Shown piece after piece: positions 19,308-28,702 of a stretch of DNA of 64,000 nt. Each line of letters begins with the position of its first letter. Position 1 is the stretch's first letter. The stretch lies in contig NZ_FXUY01000001.1 of the NCBI RefSeq assembly GCF_900182985.1, positions 1,922,001 through 1,986,000 on the forward strand, read 5' to 3'. The DNA comes from Pseudomonas helmanticensis (GTDB lineage Bacteria; Pseudomonadota; Gammaproteobacteria; Pseudomonadales; Pseudomonadaceae). A program made the translations under genes and the position numbers. The notes beneath the pieces were generated by a model. It was not told the DNA's origin. It worked only from the letters and a program-made list of their open reading frames with translations, and did not search any database.

Positions 19308-20481
19308 CATTCTGATTGTCGAAGACCACCCCTTCCAACACCTGTATTTGCAGAACCTGTTCAGCGAGTTGGGCGACTTTGATCTGGCGTGCGCCAGGGA
19401 CGGCGAAGAAGCACTGGATTACCTGAAACAACGCGACTTCGATCTGGTGCTCACCGACCTGCTGATGCCCGGCATGGACGGCGTGCAATTTATTCAGGGC
19501 CTCGCCGCCCAACGTTCGCGTCCGGCGCTGGCGATCATGAGCGCCGCCTCACGACGCATGCTGATGGGCGCGAGCCTGGTGGCGAGCAACCTGCAAGTGA
19601 AAGTCATCGGGCTGATTTCCAAACCAGTGAACGCTGCCGCCCTGCGCTGCCTGATCGATCAATTGCAGGCGCTGCGCCAGAGCGCTCCAGCGGCGAACCA
19701 TCCCGGCATTGATCGTCAGAGTATTTCCAACGCCCTCGACAATGGTGAACTGCAAGCCTGGTTTCAACCCAAAAAGGCCTTGAGCAATGGCCGCATTGTT
19801 GCCGCCGAAGCGCTGGTACGCTGGAACCATCCCGAACATGGCACGCTGTTGCCCGGTGTGTTCTTGCCGGCATTGATTGCGTTCGGTCTCGAAGAGCCGT
19901 TGCTCTGGTGCGTGCTGAAACAGGCGATCACCGCCCAAGCGACCTGGCGCGAACAGGGCTATGACATTCCGGTCTCGGTCAATTTGCCCACGCACCTGCT
20001 CAACAGCCACGACCTGCCCGACCGCATCCTCGCTTTCGTGCTTGCCCATCAGGGCTTGCCCGCGCGGATCTGTTTCGAGTTGATGGAGTGCTCGGTGCCC
20101 GATGACATCAGCAATTTCTACGCCGGCGCGTGCCGCTTGCGGATCAAGGGGTTCGGTCTGTCGCAGGACGATTTCGGCAAGGGCTACAGCTCATACATGA
20201 ACCTGGTGTCCGCGCCGTTCACCGAACTGAAAATCGACCGTGCTCTGGTACAAGGCTGCAATGCCAACGCCGAACTCGCGCAAGCCCTGACCAGCATTGT
20301 CAGCCTCGGTCGCCAATTGGGTCTGACCGTGGTGGCCGAAGGCGTAGAAACCGCACAAGAACTTGCTCTGTTGCGTAAGATCGACTGCACTCAGGTTCAG
20401 GGTTTCCTGATTTCCCACGCCGTTTCAGCCGAGCAGTTCCAGCACTTGCTGACCCACGACGGGCCGGCGACTGCCTATTGA
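19294..20481 (+). CDS. Response regulator c-di-GMP phosphodiesterase (REC-EAL, RocR/PvrR-like)
   Basis: Cytoplasmic protein of 395 aa. The receiver domain has the acidic pair in VEDHP and phospho-acceptor D55 (LVLTDLLMPG). The EAL domain starts near 150 with EALVRW at 172-177. Residues needed for hydrolysis are present: N230, E265, D292-D293 (DDFGKGYSS), K313 and E349 (VAEGVET). An active enzyme degrading c-di-GMP is therefore predicted. Length and layout match P. aeruginosa RocR (about 392 aa) and PvrR, which antagonise cup fimbrial expression. Its start lies inside the upstream kinase gene, so the two are translationally coupled. Confidence 0.92.
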   Translation: MKPCSILIVEDHPFQHLYLQNLFSELGDFDLACARDGEEALDYLKQRDFDLVLTDLLMPGMDGVQFIQGLAAQRSRPALAIMSAASRRMLMGASLVASNLQVKVIGLISKPVNAAALRCLIDQLQALRQSAPAANHPGIDRQSISNALDNGELQAWFQPKKALSNGRIVAAEALVRWNHPEHGTLLPGVFLPALIAFGLEEPLLWCVLKQAITAQATWREQGYDIPVSVNLPTHLLNSHDLPDRILAFVLAHQGLPARICFELMECSVPDDISNFYAGACRLRIKGFGLSQDDFGKGYSSYMNLVSAPFTELKIDRALVQGCNANAELAQALTSIVSLGRQLGLTVVAEGVETAQELALLRKIDCTQVQGFLISHAVSAEQFQHLLTHDGPATAY

Positions 20482-20567
20482 GCGGCACGTGGCTGTTGTT
20501 CAACGTCGCTCGCTACCGAGGTCACTGTGTCCCAAGGCTGTCCCATCACCGCTGGCCAGGCGCTGTA

Positions 20568-23500
20568 ATGCCGCATACCAATGCATTTCTGGACAAACTG
20601 GCCAGCAGTTCGCTGCGCTTGAACAAAAGTCTGCTGCTGCTCGGCGCCCTGGTGTTGCTGCTGTTGGGCATCAGCTATGTTGGCGTGCAGCGCATGCTCG
20701 AAGAGCAGCGCGATACCCTGCAGTTTCACTTCGCCCGGTTGATGGAGAACATCCACGAGCAGGAAGTGTTTCTGCGCGATATCTCGCAAGCCAGTGCCAA
20801 GGGCCAATATTTCCCTTTGGTGTTGCCCACTTATTCGCAAAAGCTGCTGCCCGAAGAAGGCCCGAATGTCTATGAAGGACGCGGCTTGCCGTTCTCCCTG
20901 CCGTTCAGTGTAAAGATCGATCCGCACAGAATCGCCGCCGACCAATACCCCAAGGTTTTCGCGCTGGGCAGTTATCTGGCCGCCTACTACAGCGCGTTCT
21001 GGGCGGCATCGCACTATCAGTCGCCGCAAGTGATCCTGCTCAATGGCCCCGACAACTTCGACGTGGCCGTGCCCTCCGCCGGGCGCTTGCGCGGTGCCGG
21101 CCCCATGCAGATTGGCGCGTTTGCCGAAATAATGAGCCAGGTGAACCAGCACACACGCGAGCAGCCTTCATCCGCGGCCGATCATCAAGTGCATTGGGCG
21201 CCCTACCCGCCCACTCAGGACAGCGAGGCGACACCGACCCTGCTGGCCTACGTCAGGATCAATCTGCTGCAGCCAACGCTGACCATTGAAGGTGCCGATT
21301 CCTGGGTGGTGCTCGGCACGCTGTTGAAACTGTCCCAGGTGAACAACATCGAGCGATTGATGGAGTGGTCGATTTACGATGACTTCACTTTGATCACCCC
21401 GGCCGGCGTGGTCTTGACCGGCGCACAGAGGTCCGACCAGGCACTGGATGAAGGGATAAACTTCAACCGCGACGGCCTGGTGTTCAAGCTGAGCAGCCCC
21501 GGCGAGCAACACTGGACCGCGATCTACGTCATCAGCCTGCGCAGTTTCCTCAGCTATGCGCTGTGGCCATTGCTGTGCCTCGTGGCGGTGGTGCTGGCGT
21601 TGCTCGGTTGCGGTCGGGCCATCAATCGCTGGTACACCGCGCGCGTGATACTGCCGGCGCAAAGTGCGCACGCGAGCATCGCCGAAAGCGAGGCATTCAG
21701 CCGGGCGGTGATCGACACCGCGCCAACCGGCCTGTGCGTGATCCGCCGCAGCGATCACCACGTACTCCTGGAAAACCAGCGCGCCCAGCAATGGCACGAC
21801 AGCAGCCGTTTGATGAGCCTGCTCAAGTCGCACACACAGTCCGGTCATGCCGATCTGGAAATCGACGGGCGGCACCTGCATATGGCCTTCGTCTCGACAC
21901 GTTACCAGGGCCAGGACGCTTGGCTGTGTGCGCTGCACGATGTGACCCGGCACATCGAAGACGCGGCAGCCCTGGAAGAAGCACGGCAGGCCGCCGACTC
22001 GGCCAACCAAGCCAAAAGTCGTTTCCTCGCCACCATGAGCCATGAGATTCGTACGCCGCTCTACGGTGTGCTAGGCACCCTCGAATTGCTCGGCCTGACG
22101 CCGCTCGCGCCGCGCCAGCAGGATTATCTGGACACCATCCAGCGCTCCTCCGCCAGCCTGTTCAAGCTCATCAGCGATGTGCTCGATGTGTCGAAGATCG
22201 AGGCCGGGCAAATGACCCTTGAGCTTCAGGACTTCTGTCCGCTGGAGCTGACTGAAGACGTCGTGCGCACTTACAGCGCCTTTGCCCGCGCCAAAGGCCT
22301 GCAACTGTATGCGTGCATCGATTCGGCATTGCCGGACCGGCTTCTGGGTGACCCGTTGCGCATCCGCCAGATTCTCAACAACCTGCTGAGCAACGCGATC
22401 AAATTCACCGACAATGGCCGCGTGGTGCTGCGCGGACGCGTGTTGCAAAACGCCGCTGGCAGCGCCGAAGTGCAATGGCAGGTCAGCGATTCGGGCGTGG
22501 GGATTTCCCAGGCGCAGCAACAGCAATTGTTCGACCCGTTCTATCAGGTCAACGACGCCGACAGTCAGGCCGGCGCGGGTCTGGGCCTGGCCATTTGCAA
22601 ATGGCTGTGCGAGTTGATGCACGGTCAGTTGAGCGTGGTCAGTGAACCGGGGTTGGGCAGCAGTTTTACCCTGCAACTCGCACTGGAGAACGTGCCGGGC
22701 GCATTGGCCGACTGCCCCGCGTTCGTGGCCGGAAGCCCCGCCGTTTATGTTCGTGCACCCGTTAACGAACTGGCGCTGCACCTCATCGCCTGGCTCAATC
22801 GTTTTGGCCTGGATTGTCGCTTGGTGACGACCGAGATGCCGCCATCGGCGGCGCTGTTGGTGGACCTCATGCCCCTCGACAATGCCCCGCGCTGGAGCGG
22901 GCCAAGGATCGTCGCCGTAGCGGGCGGGCCAAACCCGTCGCAACTGAATGGCACCGACTGGGCGGTCGACGCCGACGATGTGCGCGCAATTGCCTGGGCG
23001 ATTTATCTGGCACAACACGGCACCCATGCGCAGCGCCCAGCCTCGTTGCAGGCAAAGACCCGCCCACTGAATCTGCAGGTGCTGGTGGCCGAAGACAACG
23101 TGATCAACGCGGCGATCATCAAGGAACAACTGGAAGCACTGGGCTGCGCGGTGGTCGTCGCCGCGAATGGCGAACAGGCCTTGGCACAGTGGGCGCCCGG
23201 TCGTTTCAATCTGCTGCTGACCGACGTCAATATGCCCGTCGTGAATGGCTACCGGCTGGCCGAGGCCGTACGCCAACAGGACGCGACGCTGCCGATCATT
23301 GGCGTCACCGCCAACGCCCTGCGCGAAGAAGGCGAACGCTGTGCCGCCGTTGGCATGAACGCGTGGATGGTCAAACCGCTGAACCTCGCTACCCTGCGCA
23401 CGCAACTTGAGCAACATTGCAAAATCGCTGTGGCCCCCGTTATCGATGCCCCGCCGCCGCTATCAGCAAAAATGCGCGAGTTGTTTGTCACCACCCTGCG

Positions 23501-23732
23501 CCAGGATATTCAGACCACCCTGACGGCACTGGATGCAGCCGACGCCAACAGCGTGGCGCAGCAACTGCACAGCATGGCGGGGGCGTTGGGGGCGGTGCAG
23601 ATCAACGTCTTGGCCAGCGCGTTTGTCGAACTGGAATGTCGCTTGACCGGCATGGCCGTGACGCCCGCGCTGGCCGTGGAAGTACGCCAACACCTGGCGC
23701 GGCTGAATGATTTGCTCGACTCCCTCGAATAA
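20568..23732 (+). CDS. Hybrid sensor histidine kinase with C-terminal Hpt (RocS1-like)
   Basis: Unorthodox kinase of 1054 aa, paralogous to the kinase at 16506. Two membrane segments (about 24-42 and 330-348) bracket a periplasmic region. They are followed by a PAS-like segment, HisKA ([16 protein letters not shown]492), HATPase, a receiver-like module without phospho-Asp, a receiver ([10 protein letters not shown]886) and an Hpt domain ([12 protein letters not shown]1001). ATG 20568 is chosen because the membrane anchor follows directly; a TTG at 20478 overlapping the previous gene is possible but adds unlikely sequence. It can run a full His-Asp-His-Asp relay to the RcsB-like regulator, whose start is 22 bp downstream. 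Confidence 0.9.
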   Translation: MPHTNAFLDKLASSSLRLNKSLLLLGALVLLLLGISYVGVQRMLEEQRDTLQFHFARLMENIHEQEVFLRDISQASAKGQYFPLVLPTYSQKLLPEEGPNVYEGRGLPFSLPFSVKIDPHRIAADQYPKVFALGSYLAAYYSAFWAASHYQSPQVILLNGPDNFDVAVPSAGRLRGAGPMQIGAFAEIMSQVNQHTREQPSSAADHQVHWAPYPPTQDSEATPTLLAYVRINLLQPTLTIEGADSWVVLGTLLKLSQVNNIERLMEWSIYDDFTLITPAGVVLTGAQRSDQALDEGINFNRDGLVFKLSSPGEQHWTAIYVISLRSFLSYALWPLLCLVAVVLALLGCGRAINRWYTARVILPAQSAHASIAESEAFSRAVIDTAPTGLCVIRRSDHHVLLENQRAQQWHDSSRLMSLLKSHTQSGHADLEIDGRHLHMAFVSTRYQGQDAWLCALHDVTRHIEDAAALEEARQAADSANQAKSRFLATMSHEIRTPLYGVLGTLELLGLTPLAPRQQDYLDTIQRSSASLFKLISDVLDVSKIEAGQMTLELQDFCPLELTEDVVRTYSAFARAKGLQLYACIDSALPDRLLGDPLRIRQILNNLLSNAIKFTDNGRVVLRGRVLQNAAGSAEVQWQVSDSGVGISQAQQQQLFDPFYQVNDADSQAGAGLGLAICKWLCELMHGQLSVVSEPGLGSSFTLQLALENVPGALADCPAFVAGSPAVYVRAPVNELALHLIAWLNRFGLDCRLVTTEMPPSAALLVDLMPLDNAPRWSGPRIVAVAGGPNPSQLNGTDWAVDADDVRAIAWAIYLAQHGTHAQRPASLQAKTRPLNLQVLVAEDNVINAAIIKEQLEALGCAVVVAANGEQALAQWAPGRFNLLLTDVNMPVVNGYRLAEAVRQQDATLPIIGVTANALREEGERCAAVGMNAWMVKPLNLATLRTQLEQHCKIAVAPVIDAPPPLSAKMRELFVTTLRQDIQTTLTALDAADANSVAQQLHSMAGALGAVQINVLASAFVELECRLTGMAVTPALAVEVRQHLARLNDLLDSLE

Positions 23733-23754
23733 CTTCACTCTGGATAAATCACTC

Positions 23755-24402
23755 ATGGAAACCTTCAACGTTGTCATTGCCGATGATCACCCCATCGTGC
23801 TGCTGGGGGTACGGGAACTGGTCGAGCGTGATCAACGCTTTCGCGTGGTGGGCGAAGCCGTTGGCTCCGATGAGCTGATCAAGCTGCTGGAGACCCGGCC
23901 TGTGGATTTGTTGATCACCGACTTCAACATGCCCGCCGAGTCGCCCTACGGTGACGGCCTGAAACTGGTGGAATACCTGACGCGGCATTTTCCCAAGGTT
24001 CGGGTGTTGGTGCTGACCATGATCTCCAATCCGTTGATCCTGACGCGCCTGCAGGAACTCGGCGTGCTGGCGGTCATTCAGAAAAACCAGCTGCACGATG
24101 AAATAGCCGCCGCCCTCAAAGCCATTGCCAAAGGCAGCCCGGTGCGCTGGCAGACACCCGCGCCGACATCAGTGGTGAACGACGGCGCTGATCTGGACGA
24201 ACGTTTTTCAAGGCTGTCGCCCAAGGAACATGAAATCCTGCGTTTGTTCGTTCAGGGCCAGGGCGTCAACGACATTGCCCGCCACTTGAACAGAAGTGCC
24301 AAAACCATCAGCACGCAGAAAATCTCGGCGATGCGCAAACTTGAAGTCAGCAGTGACCAGGAACTATTGACTTATTGCATCGAACGCAACTTGTTCAACT
24401 AA
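23755..24402 (+). CDS. RcsB/RocA1-like response regulator
   Basis: Two-domain regulator of 215 aa, the same size as E. coli RcsB. The receiver has the acidic pocket in IADDHP and phospho-acceptor D56 (LLITDFNMPAE), exactly the RcsB position. The C-terminal LuxR-type helix-turn-helix reads SPKEHEILRLF...NDIARHLNRSAKTISTQKISAMRKL, and the KTIS-QK-SAM recognition-helix pattern is typical of RcsB. ATG 23755 is used; the in-frame extension to 23707 only overlaps the kinase gene. It is the likely output of both kinases, and its predicted sites are the boxes at 15402, 16457 and 24437. It sits directly upstream of the pilin gene. Confidence 0.9.
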   Translation: METFNVVIADDHPIVLLGVRELVERDQRFRVVGEAVGSDELIKLLETRPVDLLITDFNMPAESPYGDGLKLVEYLTRHFPKVRVLVLTMISNPLILTRLQELGVLAVIQKNQLHDEIAAALKAIAKGSPVRWQTPAPTSVVNDGADLDERFSRLSPKEHEILRLFVQGQGVNDIARHLNRSAKTISTQKISAMRKLEVSSDQELLTYCIERNLFN

Positions 24403-24436
24403 CAAAGCGGACAATTCGATGAGACTTCCGTATATC

Positions 24437-24450
24437 TAGGAATCGTCTGA
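24437..24450 (+). promoter_or_regulatory. RcsB-like box upstream of the pilin operon
   Basis: TAGGAATCGTCTGA, 13 of 14 to the recalled RcsB consensus. The sequence after it (TGTTCCATCGGTAAACCGCG) is nearly the same as after the adhesin box at 15402. A -10-like TTTATT begins about 22 bp after the box, and the pilin ATG is 62 bp downstream. Confidence 0.7.
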
Positions 24451-24511
24451 TGTTCCATCGGTAAACCGCGTTTTATTGTGTTGCTTTAACCCCACCAATG
24501 GAAAAAGCAAC

Positions 24512-25105
24512 ATGAAAAAGTTGTCCCGAACGCTTCTCGCCCTTTCGATCTTCGCTGCGGCCGGCAATGTCCTGGCAGCCGACCCACCGGTTACGCCAAC
24601 CAAGGCGGGCAGCGGCACCATCAACTTCACCGGCACCATCAACAACGACGCCTGTTCGGTTGAAAGCGCCGGCAAGGACAAGACCATTTCGGTCGCCATG
24701 GGTGAAGTGTCGATCAAAGACATGGGCACCGCGACTGCGCCGAAAGGCAACGGCACCTTGAGCGTCGAAAACTTCGACATGAAGATCAACTGCAACGCTG
24801 GCACCAAGGTTGCGATGATCTTCGAACCGACCAAAGGCGCCGGTTCGGGCATCGAGCCTGGCACTAAAGTGCTGCGACTGATCAGCGGCCTGGGGGCTGC
24901 AAAAGGCATCGGTATCGCCTTGCTCGACGCCAATGGCGCTGTGATCGACTTGAGCTCGCCAGCCACCGCGAAGATCGAAAACACCCTGCAGGACAGCAAT
25001 ACCACGCTGAAATTTTCGGCCGCCTACGTCACCACGGTTGACCCGAAACTGGCTGTTGCCGGTCGTGGCGATGCCACCCTGCCGTTCACCCTCCAATACG
25101 AATAA
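24512..25105 (+). CDS. Major fimbrial subunit (type 1-like pilin)
   Basis: Pilin of 197 aa. Signal peptide MKKLSRTLLALSIFAAAGNVLA, then a single pilin domain: donor strand region SGTINFTGTINNDACSV, first Cys in NNDACSV, second Cys in MKINCNAGTK, and the terminal beta-zipper strand GDATLPFTLQYE. ATG 24512 is chosen for the signal peptide; GGAAAAAG lies upstream. It is the first structural gene after the regulators and is separated from the chaperone by a GC-rich hairpin. It resembles CupA1/CupB1/CupD1-class shaft subunits. Confidence 0.88.
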   Translation: MKKLSRTLLALSIFAAAGNVLAADPPVTPTKAGSGTINFTGTINNDACSVESAGKDKTISVAMGEVSIKDMGTATAPKGNGTLSVENFDMKINCNAGTKVAMIFEPTKGAGSGIEPGTKVLRLISGLGAAKGIGIALLDANGAVIDLSSPATAKIENTLQDSNTTLKFSAAYVTTVDPKLAVAGRGDATLPFTLQYE

Positions 25106-25130
25106 CCCGCGCGAACTTTCGAGCCCGGTG

Positions 25131-25148
25131 CGGGGCCTCGCGGCCCCG
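25131..25148 (+). terminator. GC-rich hairpin between pilin and chaperone genes
   Basis: Perfect stem CGGGGCC / GGCCCCG with loop TCGC, followed only by a weak TGCTTTC. It could attenuate transcription or protect the 3' end of the pilin message so that more pilin than chaperone and usher is made. Confidence 0.5.
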
Positions 25149-25177
25149 TGCTTTCAATCATCTGCGCGGTAACCATC

Positions 25178-25927
25178 ATGTTTTATCGTCACTCACTGTC
25201 ATTTTGCGCGGGCCTGCTGGGCCTGTTCGTGGTCACTCAGGCCACGGCCGGCATTTCCCTGAGCAGCACCCGCCTGATCTTCGACGGCCAGCACAAGGAA
25301 GCCGGCATCACCGTCCGTAACAGCGGTGAAGACGTATTGATCCAGTCCTGGATCGACACCGAAGCCAGCGAAACCGCTTCCGTGCCATTTGCGGTCACAC
25401 CGCCGCTGGTGCGTGTCAGCGGCGAAGAACAGCAAATACTGCGGGTCATCTACGAAGGCACCGGCATGCCGACCGACCGCGAATCGGTGGTCTGGTTGAA
25501 CGTGCAGGAAATCCCCCAGACCGCGAAAACCCAGAACACCTTGCAGCTCGCCGTACGTCAGCGCATCAAGGTGTTCTTCCGCCCCGCGGGCCTGAAAAAC
25601 AACGCCTACCTTGCACCGGGTGAGTTGACCTGGCGCCTGGCCGAGCGCGCCGAAAAAAGCGTGCTGGTGGTGAACAACCCCGGTCTTTATCACGTGTCTA
25701 TTGCCGATATCACCCTGCAATCCGGCGCACTCAGCGAGCACCCGTTTGATTCGATGATGATCGCCCCCGGCGAACGCAAAGAGTTCGCCCTGAAACAACT
25801 TCACTCGACGAACACGCCAACTTTGTTATTCAGCAGTATTAATGACTATGGCGCTCAAGATCGTTTTACCGCGCAACTTTCCAACAGCGCCGAAAACCGC
25901 GCTCGTCCAAAGAACGAATCTCCATAA
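25178..25927 (+). CDS. Periplasmic fimbrial chaperone (PapD/FimC family)
   Basis: Chaperone of 249 aa for pilin folding in the periplasm. Signal peptide ends near TQATA, and the mature start GISLSSTRLIFDGQHKEAGITVRNSG is typical of the family. The signature region is VWLNVQEIPQTAK...LQLAVRQRIKVFFRPAGL, with the conserved Arg and Lys that anchor subunit C-termini, and a second Ig-like domain follows. ATG 25178 is preferred to 25148, which lies in the hairpin. It sits 72 bp after the pilin and 84 bp before the usher. Confidence 0.92.
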   Translation: MFYRHSLSFCAGLLGLFVVTQATAGISLSSTRLIFDGQHKEAGITVRNSGEDVLIQSWIDTEASETASVPFAVTPPLVRVSGEEQQILRVIYEGTGMPTDRESVVWLNVQEIPQTAKTQNTLQLAVRQRIKVFFRPAGLKNNAYLAPGELTWRLAERAEKSVLVVNNPGLYHVSIADITLQSGALSEHPFDSMMIAPGERKEFALKQLHSTNTPTLLFSSINDYGAQDRFTAQLSNSAENRARPKNESP

Positions 25928-26011
25928 CTCGCGAGTCGCTTTGATCGCGCACTTTCACTGTATTTCTCTTCGCTCCGTTAGTTCGTATCGGAGGTGATAT
26001 AGGGTTCCTGC

Positions 26012-28510
26012 ATGTTTTTACTCAAACGCGACGGCCTGGCATCGTTGTTGATCGCCTCGGCTATCAGCACGGCGTGCCAGGCTGACGGCGATGAACAGTT
26101 CAATACCTCGTTTCTGCAAGGTGCCGCGTCGACCGTCGATGTGCAATCGCTGCTCGCCAGTAACAGCGTACTGCCCGGCCACTACCGGGTTGACCTCTAC
26201 AGCAATGACACGCTGGTCGGTCGTCGCGACATCGACTTCCGCCGCCACCCCGGCAACGGCAAGATCCAGGCCTGCCTGACCCTGGAGATGGTCCAGCAGT
26301 TGGGCGTCGACATCGCCAAGTTGCAGGCCAGCGGCAAACTCGACGCCGACGATCCGAGCGCCTGCCTCGACCTGCCGGCACTGATCGAGCATGCCTCCGT
26401 GCGTTACGACGTGCCACGCCTGCGCCTGCTGGTCAGCGTGCCGCAAAGCGCCATGGAACGTGGCCGGCGTGGTTACGTTGATCCGGCGCTGTGGGACGAA
26501 GGCGTGCCGGCAGCATTCATCAACTATCAGGTCAGCAGCAACCGTAACAGCACGCAAACGGCCGATACCATTGCCAATAACGTCGGCCTGCGCAACGGCA
26601 TCAACCTCGGCGGCTGGCGTCTGCGCAATGAGTCCAACTTCAACAGCAGCACCGGCCAGCCGAGTACGTTCAAGAGCAACCGCAGCTATCTGCAACATGA
26701 CCTGACCGCGCTGAAGGGCCAGTTCAGCGCCGGGGATATTTTCTCCGACGCCGACCTGTTCGACAGCGTGCGCTATCGCGGCCTGAAACTGGCCTCCGAT
26801 GACGGCATGCGCGCTGACAGCGAACGCGGCTACGCGCCTGTCATTCGCGGGATCGCCCAGTCCAGCGCCACCGTGGAAATTCGTCAGAACAACTACATGC
26901 TCTACAGCGCCAACGTGCCGCCGGGCCCGTTCGAGATCAGTGATATCTATCCCAGCGGTTCCAACGGCGATCTGGAAATAACGATCATCGAGGCCGACGG
27001 TCAGCGCCGGGTGACGGTGCAGGCGTTCTCCAGCCTGCCGATCATGGTGCGTCAGGGTCAGTTGAAATACAGCGTCTCGGCCGGCCGCTACAACAGCAAT
27101 AGCGATGACCAGCAGACACCGCAGTTCCTCAGCAGCACGCTGGCCTATGGCATCAGCAGCAATTTGTCCGGCATCATCGGCGTGCAGGCGACCGAGGATT
27201 TCCAGGCGTTGTCCTTGGGCGCCGGGCGCAATACGTCGATCGGTGCCGTGTCGCTCGACGTGACGCATTCCGCCAGCCGCACCTTTGGCCAAGTGGTCAA
27301 GGGCAACAGTTTGCGCGCGCTGTACGCCAAGACATTCACCGGTACCGACACCAGCTTCACCCTCGCCGCCTATCGCTATTCGACCGAGGGTTATCGCACC
27401 CTCACCGACCATGTCGAGGAACTGAGCCACGAGGGCGAAAAACGCACCGGCAACTCGAAGACCCGCACCGACCTGACCGTCAATCAGAGTCTGGGACGCG
27501 ATCAGCAATTTGGCAGCGTCTACCTCAATGCCAGTGACCAGCGCTATTGGGGACGCGGTGGCTCGCAAAGTCTCTCGGCGGGTTACAGCAACTATTGGGG
27601 CGAAGTCAGTTACAACCTCGGCGCCACCTACACCAAGGATATCGGCAACTATGGGCCGGCGAACAACGACACCCTGGTCAACCTGTCGCTGTCGTTCCCG
27701 CTGGGTTCGAAACCTCGTGCACCCCGTGCCTTTGTTTCCGCGAGCACACAGAAAGCCACCGACAGCACCCAAGTGGGGATCAATGGTTACCTGACGGAAG
27801 ACAGCGATACTTACTATTCGGTGCAAGGTGGTAGCAGCAGCACCGGCGGCGGCAGTGGTTCGGCCAACCTCAGCACCCGCACCTCGGTAATGGACATCAG
27901 TGCCGGTTACAGTCAGGGGCGCGGCTACAACTCGCAGAACCTCAATCTGGCCGGTTCGATCGTCGGCCACGGCGGCGGGATCAACCTCGGGCAAACCGTC
28001 GGTGAGACGTTTGCGCTGGCGCAGGTAGAAGGGGTTTCCGGGGTAAAGATCGGCAGCTTCTCCGGGGCGAAAACCGCTCGTAATGGCTATGCCGTGGTGC
28101 CCAATGCGCAACCCTATCGGGTCAACTGGATCAACCTCGACACCCGCGATCTGGGCGCCGATATCGAAATCGATAACGCGACCCGGCAAGTGGTGCCGCG
28201 CCGTGGTGCAGTGGTGCTGGCACGCTATGCGAGCAAGACCGGGCGCCGCGTGCAATTTGCCTTGTTCGATACGCAGCACCGGCCGATTCCCTTTGGTGCT
28301 TCCCTTGAAGATGGCGCTGGCAAGCAACTGGCAATCTCCGACCCGAGCGGCAAGGCACTGGCGCTGGTGGAAAGCGACACCGGGACGCTCACAATCAATT
28401 GGCAAGGCCAGCGTTGTGAAGCACCGTATGCGTTACCTGAACGTGACAAGGCATTGAACTATGAGCGGGCCTCGCTGGTGTGCCGCCCGTCCCCAGTTAA
28501 TCTGCCGTAA
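26012..28510 (+). CDS. Fimbrial outer membrane usher (FimD/PapC family)
   Basis: Usher of 832 aa that secretes and polymerises the fimbria. After a signal peptide (cut near ACQA) come the N-terminal chaperone-binding domain (FNTSFLQG...LPGHYRVDLYSND), the 24-strand barrel with plug (PVIRGIAQSSATVEIRQNNYMLY...PPGPFEISDIYPSG) and two C-terminal domains ending in a Cys pair (QRCEAPYALP...LVCRP). A very strong Shine-Dalgarno GGAGGTGAT lies 13 nt before the ATG and AGGG 7 nt before it; no other in-frame start exists because a TAG is 12 nt upstream. It is the last gene of the locus. Confidence 0.94.
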   Translation: MFLLKRDGLASLLIASAISTACQADGDEQFNTSFLQGAASTVDVQSLLASNSVLPGHYRVDLYSNDTLVGRRDIDFRRHPGNGKIQACLTLEMVQQLGVDIAKLQASGKLDADDPSACLDLPALIEHASVRYDVPRLRLLVSVPQSAMERGRRGYVDPALWDEGVPAAFINYQVSSNRNSTQTADTIANNVGLRNGINLGGWRLRNESNFNSSTGQPSTFKSNRSYLQHDLTALKGQFSAGDIFSDADLFDSVRYRGLKLASDDGMRADSERGYAPVIRGIAQSSATVEIRQNNYMLYSANVPPGPFEISDIYPSGSNGDLEITIIEADGQRRVTVQAFSSLPIMVRQGQLKYSVSAGRYNSNSDDQQTPQFLSSTLAYGISSNLSGIIGVQATEDFQALSLGAGRNTSIGAVSLDVTHSASRTFGQVVKGNSLRALYAKTFTGTDTSFTLAAYRYSTEGYRTLTDHVEELSHEGEKRTGNSKTRTDLTVNQSLGRDQQFGSVYLNASDQRYWGRGGSQSLSAGYSNYWGEVSYNLGATYTKDIGNYGPANNDTLVNLSLSFPLGSKPRAPRAFVSASTQKATDSTQVGINGYLTEDSDTYYSVQGGSSSTGGGSGSANLSTRTSVMDISAGYSQGRGYNSQNLNLAGSIVGHGGGINLGQTVGETFALAQVEGVSGVKIGSFSGAKTARNGYAVVPNAQPYRVNWINLDTRDLGADIEIDNATRQVVPRRGAVVLARYASKTGRRVQFALFDTQHRPIPFGASLEDGAGKQLAISDPSGKALALVESDTGTLTINWQGQRCEAPYALPERDKALNYERASLVCRPSPVNLP

Positions 28511-28538
28511 GAAAAAATCCTTGCCCACCACAGATCAG

Positions 28539-28671
28539 TGTAGGAGTGAGCCTGCTCGCGATAAGGCCATCAGCCGCACCATTGATATCGACTGAAAAAA
28601 CGCTATCGCGAGCAGGCTCACTCCTACAGGGGAACGCATTCCAAATGTAGGCCTTCGCCTGCTCGCGATGG
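28539..28671. repeat. REP-type inverted pair (GAGTGAGCCTGCTCGCGAT class)
   Basis: TGTAGGAGTGAGCCTGCTCG and its inverse at 28539-28628, then a further partial unit to 28671. It lies between the convergent usher and tamB genes. Confidence 0.85.
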
Positions 28672-28702
28672 CAACGACTCGATTTACGGAGAAAAGTGCG
28701 CG

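Noticed and set aside
26018..28405. 795-codon open frame antisense to the usher
   Set aside because: Composition shadow of the usher gene; no start signal or recognisable protein.
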